A stretch of DNA of 17,812 bases, taken from positions 1 to 17,812 of the forward strand of contig JAJIRX010000110.1 in assembly GCA_023853785.1 (NCBI GenBank), written 5' to 3'. Below the pieces are notes generated by a model. That model did no database searches. It was given only the letters and a program-made list of their open reading frames with translations, and was not told the origin of the DNA. This document shows, one piece after another, positions 1 through 6,790 of this stretch (position 1 is its first letter; the number at the start of each line of letters is the position of its first letter). This DNA comes from Psilocybe azurescens. Its lineage: Eukaryota; Basidiomycota; Agaricomycetes; Agaricales; Agrocybaceae. The position numbers and the translations under genes were made by a program.

Positions 1-159
1 TCGTTTTGTTGTATGCGGTGAGAATTTCTCTTTGCAGCGTCTCAAGCTCTTCCATGGTCTGATCGGCCAAGGGTATCAAAGATAGGGGGTTTCAAGTTGG
101 GAGGAACTTTGTTTTTCGGGTTTTGGTGAAGAAAGAGGCGATCCACGTCAGAAGGCAAA
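1..159 (-). other. Pol tail or 3' part of the retrotransposon
   Basis: This stretch continues the element past the chromodomain. No LTR-like end (TG..CA with the 4940-5323 sequence) is recognised in it, so the element extends beyond the left edge. Confidence 0.5.
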
Positions 160-400
160 GGCATCAGGGATGGTCAGAGTTTGTGTAATCGGTGGTATTC
201 TCGAAAGAATCTTGCTGTCGTTGTTGAACATGTTGTCTTTTCCCTGTTGCTTCAGAGATAGGGAATCCGGTCCATTTGATAAGATACTGATATTTTGCTT
301 TCCTTTCTTGGGTTTTCGTCCCGTTTTCTGTGATTCAGAATAGTTTGACTTCCCAGTGTTCTTCCTGATTTTGATCTCGGGTGGTGGTCTAGGAAGTTCG
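160..400 (-). pseudogene. Chromodomain remnant at the Pol C-terminus
   Basis: On the minus strand KYQYLIKWTGFPISEAT (about 292-242) matches the chromodomain core Y-L-I/V-K-W-x-G-x-P-x-x-x-x-T-W-E, in which aromatic residues bind methylated histone H3. The expected Trp-Glu after EAT is disturbed (EATGKRQ), apparently by a small frame change. Upstream, WEVKLF and a basic stretch (RKRDENPRKE region, about 350-300) fit the usual lead-in from integrase. The domain marks this element as a chromovirus. No 3' LTR is reached before the window ends. Confidence 0.75.
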
Positions 401-619
401 GTCTGTATGTTTCTGTCTCTTTTATGGCATGAGTAGAGTGGCGTGGAAAGTGTTGTGGACTTCCATATCTTGGGTATTTTGAGTCTGTATGTGAGAGGTC
501 CCAGGACTTCTGTGATCGCAAACGGGCCTTCTTATTTCAGTTTCATCTTTGAGTGGTACCTCGTGGAGATGTTGCAGGAGTCTAGCCAAACTTTCGTTCC
601 TTTCTCGAATGGTTTGAAG

Positions 620-1500
620 TTCGATTTTCTTCATTCAGCTATCCTTTGTCTTGCAAGTTCGTGGGCAGCTAATGCTTCTTCTCGATCTTTCAGGAGATGT
701 TTGACTTTTTCTTCCACCGATGGGGCTTTGGTGTTCTCAAATGCAAGTGGAATGGCCAATGGAGATGAACCTAAGGTGAGTTCGAATGGGGGTTTGACCC
801 TTTTGGAGTGCTTTCCTGTTGTTGTGAGTGAATTCCAATGTTCCAACAGACTTGTTCCAATTGGTTGGGTGTGAAGAACAATAGATGGACAGGTAGGCTT
901 CTATCTCTTGGTTGAATCGTTCAGTGGTTCCTGTCTCCTATTGGATGATAACCGTTTAATTTGGATTTGATCCCTAAGAGTTTCATGAGTTCTTGGAAGA
1001 CTTTTGCGGTAATAGGGGATCTCGGTGGAGATAATGCTGTCTGGGAGTCGAATCGTTTGAAGAGGTTGTCGAGTAAGAGTTGAGCTGCTCCTTCTACGTC
1101 GGAGTGCCTCTCCCGGCTTCCCTTTCTTCCAGAAAGGTATTAAAATCACCCCTTTAGTAAGCCCATGGTCTACCACGACCATGATTGCATCCACAATCTG
1201 TCCCGCTGTTTTTAACCGGTGGTAAGTCGGTTAGAAAGTCCATAGAACAGTTCGCGAAATGGTTGCATAGAAGTTGGTCTGGTGATTGGCATGAAAGATG
1301 GGTGAGAGGGTTTCTGTTAATCTTGAATTGCTGACAGATTCTGCAGCCTTTGACGTGTTTTACAAGGATCATAGTCCTGGCCACCAGTAATGTGCTTTTA
1401 CTGCGTTGTAAGTTTCGAGTTCTCGGGGTGTCCTGCTGATGGTAGATCGTGAAAGGATTTTACCACTTGTTGGCGTAGATTTTGGTTTTTCAGTATATAT
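620..1500 (-). pseudogene. Integrase remnant (HHCC zinc-binding and DDE core)
   Basis: The integrase inserts the cDNA copy. The zinc-binding part is readable in pieces: the His pair in SFHDLPSAGHP (about 1455-1420) and the Cys pair in GCRICQQFKINRNP (about 1350-1310), separated by a frame change. The first catalytic Asp lies in CSMDFLTDLPPVKN (about 1238-1200), followed by MVVVDHGLTKGVILIPF. The segment that should carry the second Asp (SDRxP) is shifted near 1020, so that residue cannot be read. KVFQELMKLLGIKSKL follows, and the expected catalytic Glu is in TERFNQEIEAYL near 925-890. HPTNWNKSVGTLEFTHNN at about 865-815 matches the end of the core. At least three frame changes occur. Confidence 0.85.
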
Positions 1501-1567
1501 GTTTTGTTTTTATAAAAAATGACATTTTTCCGTTGAATTCTCCGTTTTCCAGTCATTGAGGGTCGGT

Positions 1568-2190
1568 TCATAAGTTTGATGGTCCTTCTTGCAGTAGAGC
1601 CTTCAAGATTTCCGCAATATCCATGTCAAATTCTTCTGAATCGACAATTTTCTGTTGTAGTTCAGTGTCAATTAGATTGACAAACAGCTCCTCTGGTAAT
1701 AGAGTCACATCTTTGTTATTGTGATCTTCGTCTGGTATAAAATCTGGCCTTCTTGATAAGGTGTCAGATTGGATCATTTTATTCCGGGCATGTGGATCAG
1801 TTTTAGATCAAATTTGGATAGGTATAATGACCATTGAGCTTGCCGTCTGTTCAGGTTTCTTGGGCTTCTGAAGTAGGTCAGGTTCTTGTGATCAGAATGA
1901 ATAATTGTCATATGTTCGGATCCTTGAATGTAATGTCTCCATTCCTGTAATGCTCGTACAATTGCCAGGAGTTCCGATCGTAGATTTCATAGTTCCTTTC
2001 CGTTGTGGAGAAGGTTTTCAAAATGAATGTGCATGGATGTCTTTCGCCATTACCATCGAGTTGAGTCAGAACAGCTCCAGATGCATATTTAGAGGCATCA
2101 CATTTGATTTGAAATGGTTTGCTTGGGTCTGGCATAGAGAGAACCGGTTCTTCCGTGAATTGTTGTTTTAGTTCGTCAAACGCTCATTGA
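1568..2190 (-). pseudogene. RNase H and connection region remnant
   Basis: The segment just after reverse transcriptase carries the Ty3/Gypsy RNase H signature: FQIKCDASKYASGAVL at about 2115-2065, with the catalytic Asp in CDASKYA, then [14 protein letters not shown] near 2000. The motif is readable in one frame from about 2135 to 1985 and then shifts, so the expected glutamate-leucine after YEIYDR is lost. A further frame at 1777-1568 reads [16 protein letters not shown] followed by an acidic stretch. That is the linker between RNase H and integrase, where an aspartate-x-LSRRPD motif is typical of Ty3/Gypsy elements of fungi. RNase H removes the RNA strand during reverse transcription. Confidence 0.85.
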
Positions 2191-2199
2191 GCTGTGTCC

Positions 2200-3060
2200 A
2201 TCCATTCAAATTTCTTGTCCTTCTTTAGGAGATTGTTCAGGGGTTGTGCCACTGTAGAGAACTTCTGGATGAATTTTCGGTAAAATTTCCCAAATCCTAG
2301 GAATCCTCTGACTTGCTTGACTGTGGTAGGTGCTGGCCAGTCTCAGATTCCTTTCAGTTTCGATTGGTCCATAGAGATTCTTCCTTCCTCAATTATCATT
2401 CCCAGTTATTCGACATTTCGTTGTCTGAAGATGCATTTTCCAGTTTGAGGTACAGGTCATTATCTTTTAGCCTTTGCAGGACAATCTGTTCGTATCTCAC
2501 CAAATCTTCTTGATTTTCAGCAAAGATTAAGATGTTGTCCATGTAAATAATCACAAATCCTCCCGATATTTAGCCTTCGAACAGTGAATCCATCATGGAT
2601 TGAAAAGTGGCTGGGGAATTGCATAATCCGAAGAACATAACTGTGGGTTCAAAGAGACCTCAATTTGTTTTGAAGGCAGCTTTCCATTGATCTTCCTTTC
2701 AAATGCAAACATTGTTGTATCCTTGTCTGATGTCCAGTTTGGTAAAGAATTTTGCTCCTTTGAGTTTGTCCAGTAGATCAGGGATCCGTTGCAAAGGGTA
2801 GGCATTCTTTACTGTCCATTCATTTAGATATTGATAGTCTTGACAAGGTCGCAGTTTTCCGTCCTTCTTGGCTACAAAGAAAAAGGGCAAAGCGATGTCT
2901 GATTCTGATCTGACAATATATCCTTTGTCCAGCATTTCTTTCAGAAATTTGTCCTGTTCGATTTGTTCTTCCAGGGTGAGGCTGTAGACCTTGCATGGTT
3001 TCGGTTTGAATTCAGGTTTCAGTTCAATTTTGTGGTCCCAGGGTCTTGAGATGGGAAATC
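2200..3060 (-). pseudogene. Reverse transcriptase remnant with mutated YxDD box
   Basis: RNA-dependent DNA polymerase of the element. On the minus strand the fingers/palm motifs are clear in one frame at 2935-2699: [29 protein letters not shown], and motif [15 protein letters not shown], whose Asp binds a catalytic metal. A frameshift follows. Motif B is visible at about 2665-2580 as FFGLCNSPATFQSMMDSLFEG and runs into an in-frame TAA. The catalytic box at 2545-2534 reads Tyr-Met-Asp-Asn, so the second of the paired aspartates is lost. Thumb-like sequence follows ([16 protein letters not shown], about 2310-2240). With stops, shifts and the D-to-N change, the enzyme should be inactive. Confidence 0.9.
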
Positions 3061-3410
3061 GATCTGCTGCCTTTTGTCAAAAAGTCCAAGATAGTCATGG
3101 AGGTCTGGGGAATAAGTTCTTCCAGAGGTTTAGCAGGTGTCCTATTTTTGTGTTCCATTGCCAGAGTTTGTGAAGCCGTAGTTTTCACATTGATCCATGT
3201 CTGGTCCATTTCTTCGAATCTTTGCTTTGATAAAATTTATTACCAAAGCGTTGAAGTCCTTGAGTGGGGTGTCCATGGTGTTCATGATTGGTTCTGTTTC
3301 TTCCAGTTCTTCTTCCATAGTGGTAGCATGGATGGATTTGGAAACTCTCCATCTGACTTTTCCAGTTTCCCAATCAATGTCAGGGTTTCGTTTTTGAAGC
3401 CAAGGTAATC

Positions 3411-3700
3411 CTAGAATAGTTTTTGTTGTCCCAGTCCAGAGACAAATAGAATTTCTTTATTCGTTCTGTTCCTGATAGTAAGATTGAGTTCTACAAAGGT
3501 AGATTGTTCCTTTCTTGTTGAGAGTTCCGTCCACATTGTACACCGTGAGGTTTTCTTTTCAAGGGTTTTTGTTCGGAGTCCCAGTTTCCTGGCATAGTTT
3601 TGGTCAATGAATTTTCCACCAGCTCCAGGAGTCAATTAGACCCAAGGTTTCAACGATTTGTGGCTTTCCATTTTTATGGCAGAGAATGAAATCGGTAAAT
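3411..3700 (-). pseudogene. Retropepsin-like protease remnant of the retrotransposon
   Basis: The region lies between gag and reverse transcriptase and shows the retropepsin pattern around the catalytic Asp. One frame reads TLGLIDS up to the active site (about 3655-3630), and the next frame continues as GAGGKFIDQNYARKLGL. The expected D-S-G-A active-site loop is therefore split exactly at the catalytic motif by one extra base near 3625-3630. The downstream part (about 3600-3411) keeps the VELNLTIRNRTNKE segment, a beta-strand-rich region typical of these domains. With the catalytic loop broken, an active protease cannot be made. Identification rests on position and the loop motif. Confidence 0.75.
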
Positions 3701-3741
3701 GCATAGATTTATTCTCGAGCGTAGCCATAAATACAGAATAG

Positions 3742-4916
3742 ATGCCTAATCGTGGAGAGACTGACATTGATTCGGTTCTCCATTTTAAAAATCCTCAGTG
3801 TTGCTTTCCTTCTCCTGGTTTCCCATTGCCAAACTTGCCAGTTCTTCTCTCTCCTCCATGTTCAGCTCCCGGATATGGGCATGAAGGTCCTTGGGTGTCC
3901 ATTTCTTCTTTGGTAATTCCTTCGGTAAGAAGGGGTTGTTCTTCTTCTTCTGAGGGCAATCTACTGCAAGATGTCCTGTTTGTTTGCATCTGAAACAAGC
4001 CCCTTTTTCATAAGGCTTGTTCGTTCCTCAGTGGTCATAACATCGACATCCATTGCAGAGGGGTCCTTTCTTGGCACGGCTCTGGGAATGAATCGCGTGT
4101 TTGATTGAGATGGGCCTTTAATTGCCATAGCGAGTCGATAGCTCCTATCGAAAGTCATGGCTTTGTCGTACCATTCTTTGATCTTGGTGGGCTTCTTCTC
4201 GGACATGATGATCTTCTGTACTAGTGCCGGGTTTAGCTCTGTCTTGAACATTTCAATTAGGAGTTTGTTTGCAGTGTCGGAGTTGTTAGACATCCCCACC
4301 TTTCCAACCAGTAGTTTGAACTTTGTTACTAGTTGTTCGGCGGTCAGATTCTTTTGTCAAAGCATTTTTAATTTGTCTAATGCATTGATGTCTTCTTCTT
4401 CTGGCTTGAATGCCTTCTGGAATTTGTTGATAAATTCCCTGTAAGTCGGTAAGTTGGTATCCCCTGTGTCAAGGTTCAATTTGTTCTGGACAAATTGTTG
4501 TTTCCAAATGACTGCATTCCCTTCTTGCATGTAAGAGAAAATGAATGCAATCCGTTTTGGTTCGGTGTCGTAGGTGTCCTTGTTGATCCCCATATAGAGG
4601 ATACATTCTTGAAGGAATTTCTTGCTCTTAAACCGTTCACCGTTGAAGGGTGTAGGTTTACTAAGAGAGAGTTCCCTTGTCTTCGGGGCATCGATCATTT
4701 GTTGGTCAACCATTTGTGTTTTGTTTGGTTCAGAGGGTTCAGAGGCATTGGTGAAGTATTCTTCTCCTGACAATAGTCCTGGAGTTCGGGTAGTGTGTTG
4801 AATGTCTGATGTAGGTATTTGTTCACCACTGTTGTCGGTGTCGTAGTTTGCAGAGAAGGTTCTGCTTCGAGATGTCGTGGTGTCTGGTTCAAGCTCCCAA
4901 TACCGCTTGTGGACAA
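3742..4916 (-). pseudogene. gag: gag remnant: Retrotrans_gag domain plus CCHC zinc knuckle
   Basis: Codes for the capsid/nucleocapsid precursor. The retrotransposon Gag region is readable at about 4700-4360 (PFNGERFKSKKFLQE, then FIFSYMQEGNAVIWKQQFV, then a FINKFQKAFKP segment). It continues in another frame at 4299-3961 with a hydrophilic stretch (KIKEWYDKAMTFDRSYRLA). A CX2CX4HX4C zinc knuckle (CFRCKQTGHLAVDC) lies at 3997-3956, in a frame different from the preceding segment, so at least one frameshift separates them. After the knuckle a Lys-rich tail runs to a stop near 3785. Upstream, 4916-4770 looks like the N-terminal extension in a third frame; no convincing ATG was found there. The gene lies just downstream of the primer site. 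Family assignment is firm; exact ends are approximate. Confidence 0.85.
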
Positions 4917-4927
4917 AGCAGTATGGA

Positions 4928-4938
4928 AGCTAGTTCTT
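4928..4938 (-). other. Candidate self-priming primer-binding site
   Basis: On the minus strand AAGAACTAGCT lies one base downstream of the LTR end. It is perfectly complementary over 11 nt to the inferred 5' end of the element's own RNA (5058-5048), and the match stops at both sides. This is the arrangement known for Tf1/sushi-type Ty3/Gypsy elements, in which the RNA folds back and primes its own reverse transcription instead of using a tRNA. I saw no clear tRNA-type site such as TGGTATCAGAGC at this position. Confidence 0.6.
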
Positions 4939-4939
4939 T

Positions 4940-5323
4940 TGTTATGATCTCAAGTTAGAATCACGCAGTGTGCATAATCTAACCACCAATCGTTTACAAG
5001 AACAAGTTCAAGTTCAGAGTAGAGCAGGTTAAGCAGGTTGGATTCTCAAGAACTAGCTAAAGAATACTGTAGATGCTTCCTCATATAAATACTATGAACT
5101 GTACAGCTAATTGAAATGAGATCGAATGTTCATCAGCAGATGTATATAAGAATAAGAGAAACAGATCAAACGTTCATCAAAAGATGTATCATAAAAGATG
5201 GAAGTGAAAGTAAAGTTCATCAGAGTGTACGATGATGTATCAATGATGTGAAAGATGACAAAGAAAAGGAAAAGAAAAAGAAAAGAAAAAGAGAAAAGAA
5301 AAAGAAAAAGACTTGTCGTAACA
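4940..5323 (-). repeat. LTR (5' LTR of the minus-strand Ty3/Gypsy element)
   Basis: On the minus strand this 384-bp segment starts TGTTACGACA and ends CATAACA, so it has TG..CA ends and a 5-bp terminal inverted repeat TGTTA/TAACA. It sits directly upstream of a candidate primer-binding site and gag. A strong pyrimidine-rich tract on the element strand (about 5256-5312) lies in the U3 part, and a TATTTATA element lies at 5084-5091. With transcription starting near 5058, U3 would be about 265 bp and R-U5 about 119 bp. The boundary rests on these internal signals because the partner LTR is outside the window. A start at the TGTCACACTCC motif near 6098 was considered and is less likely. Confidence 0.7.
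5058..5091 (-). promoter_or_regulatory. Putative core promoter of the retrotransposon LTR
   Basis: On the minus strand TATTTATA (5091-5084) lies about 26-33 nt upstream of 5058, the position where a transcript would begin AGCTAGTTCTT. That 11-mer is the exact reverse complement of the candidate primer site beside gag. The spacing is normal for a TATA-directed start. The start site itself is inferred. Confidence 0.5.
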
Positions 5324-6149
5324 CTAAAGCTGGGCCGCAGTCGAGTTTGGTGTTCATACCAACTACTGAAAGGCATGTTGGAAAAATCAAGATTGGCAGA
5401 TATAGGCAGATATGCACACATCAACACATATTAGTTGGTCAGCTTTCCAGCTGGAATAAATGTTTCAAAAACCCCCCATATCGCATTATCTGAATGGCAA
5501 TAATGTTCACCATTGACAAGGATGGTCATTTATGATGCAGATGGTCATTACTGACAGGGATGATAACCACTTGCAAGAATGATAATTGCTGATGAGGACG
5601 ATGAGCACATACAGGGATAATTATCTCTTTGGCTTTATCTCAGATATTTCCACATTGGCGTTGCTCAGCTGTCTGAGACTAAATTGATGAATTATCAGGC
5701 TGATGCAGGATTATACATTCCTTGGTTGCATAAATAATGTAGACAAGTCACAATCCAGTATTGACATAATTGGTATTTACAGGTACAGGCTTAGTGCTCA
5801 AGACCTTCGTTGGATTTCATGGAGAAGATCATCCAACGCCTGCTTGGCGCTGTCCTTCTCTGATAGGCTGGAAGTCTAAAAGTTCTTCAGAATTGTTCTG
5901 AGGTGAGCTCTTTGTTCTCTGATGGGCGGGAAGTAGGAAATGTCATCAAAATTGTTCTGAGGTTGTGAGGGTTGGTTGCAGAATAGAGGAATGGGACGAC
6001 AGTGGGGGTTATTGCTTTGCATTTTGGATCAACCATCCACTGACTCTGCTCTTTATATATTTTGCAGGGGTCTGCACAGTGGAGTCAGGAGTGGAGTGTG
6101 ACATACACCCCTCCAAGCCCATGAATGAGTATGTGGGCTAAGTGGAGCA
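5324..6149. other. Non-coding region right of the LTR, with degenerate repeats
   Basis: No gene recognised. Positions 5500-5610 hold irregular short repeats built on GATGGTCATT/GATGATAA-like words. An imperfect 49-bp duplication lies at 5856-5963. Near 6045-6103 a TATATA stretch sits beside TGTGACA; on the minus strand this reads TGTCACACTCC followed by ATATATAAA, which could be an LTR edge or a promoter, but no partner was found. Confidence 0.4.
5856..5963. repeat. Imperfect direct duplication, two 49-bp copies
   Basis: Copy A (5856-5904) and copy B (5915-5963) both start TTCTCTGAT and end AATTGTTCTGAGGT. They align without gaps at 40 of 49 positions, with a 59-bp repeat period. The divergence suggests an old local duplication. 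Confidence 0.75.
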
Positions 6150-6356
6150 ATGATTGTTGACTTGGCATTAGTTCATGCTTACACCCAAAACAAATGGAAA
6201 CCATATACAATATGGAATAACCGTCAAATTCATGCCAAAGCCAAGGGATCCTCATTTATGTTGATGGACTATATTACCCAGGGAGCTCTCCTATGTCCCT
6301 TTTTTAATCCGATGCCAGGTGGTAAGAATGGTTTTTATGTGGATGTCAGTCCTTAA
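6150..6356 (+). CDS. Unassigned open frame, possibly an exon or relic
   Basis: A 68-codon frame starting at ATG with Trp, Tyr and Phe spread along it (KWKPYTIWNNRQIHAKAKG, then SSFMLMDYITQGALLCPFF, then a GGKNGFYVDV segment). The mix of aromatic and hydrophobic residues resembles a folded protein more than random translation. No signal peptide, metal-binding cluster or known motif was recognised. It stands between the retrotransposon LTR and the caspase-like gene, with no clear partner exons. It may be a fragment of an old mobile-element protein or chance. I do not assign a function. Confidence 0.3.
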   Translation: MIVDLALVHAYTQNKWKPYTIWNNRQIHAKAKGSSFMLMDYITQGALLCPFFNPMPGGKNGFYVDVSP

Positions 6357-6790
6357 ATTAAATTGGCAAGGGATGATATTCACTTCCAGCCGAGGGTTGA
6401 ACAGTGCTTATAATGAGTACCTGAGATTGGTGTAGGGTTATACAGGCTGAAATACTTGCCTGCAAAAGATATCCAGTACTTATCATACACACAAGTGCTT
6501 ACATGTCCCGATAATATGCTGATAAGTCTATCTGCAAAGATAGATCAGCCCTTATGAGACCATCACCAGTCGCAAGCCCTGACATGCTAATTTAGATTTT
6601 TCCGACACACCGCCTCAAGCACTGAAAGTAGGTAATGGAGCATAGCCCTTGGCACTACTTAAGCAAACCCCTCTAACATAGTTTGACTAGCTTGGAGCCT
6701 CTATTCTAGTTCCTTACTGTGTTGCTTTTTCATCTATGCCATCATCATCAGCAACATCTATCAAATTAGGCAATACGAGGATCAGCGACT
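6357..6790. other. Intergenic stretch upstream of the caspase-like gene
   Basis: No gene recognised. A short frame starts at ATG 6736 (MPSSSATSIKLGN) but stops within about 30 codons and is out of frame with the exon at 6791; it could be part of the real 5' end if a small intron is missed. No clear TATA box was found. Confidence 0.35.

Larger units (their letters stand above)
1..5323 (-). mobile_element. Degenerate Ty3/Gypsy chromovirus-type LTR retrotransposon, left part cut off
   Basis: Reading the minus strand from right to left gives an LTR, a primer-binding site, gag with a CCHC knuckle, aspartic protease, reverse transcriptase, RNase H, integrase and a chromodomain. Integrase after RNase H is the Ty3/Gypsy order, and a C-terminal chromodomain defines chromoviruses, which use it to target heterochromatin. 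All domains are interrupted by frameshifts or stops, so no complete Gag or Pol can be read and the copy should be unable to move itself. The second LTR would lie left of position 1, so a target-site duplication cannot be checked; the five bases outside the visible LTR are CTAAA (5324-5328). Confidence 0.95.

Noticed and set aside
443..874. Plus-strand open frame of 143 codons across the integrase region
   Set aside because: It lies antisense to recognisable integrase sequence and has no family motif; treated as a shadow frame.
5107..5427. Minus-strand frames rich in Phe/Leu/Ser, and the plus-strand Lys-rich frame at 5248-5493
   Set aside because: They are translations of the purine/pyrimidine tract in the LTR and have no protein-like composition otherwise.
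5500..5610. Possible CRISPR-like or minisatellite array
   Set aside because: Repeat words are short and irregular with no constant spacer; CRISPR is not expected in a fungal genome.
6045..6103. Alternative LTR start TGTCACACTCC (minus strand) with ATATATAAA near 6050-6060
   Set aside because: It would make an LTR of about 1.16 kb with a TATA only about 40 bp from its start. The 4940-5323 boundary has matching TGTTA/TAACA ends and better internal spacing.
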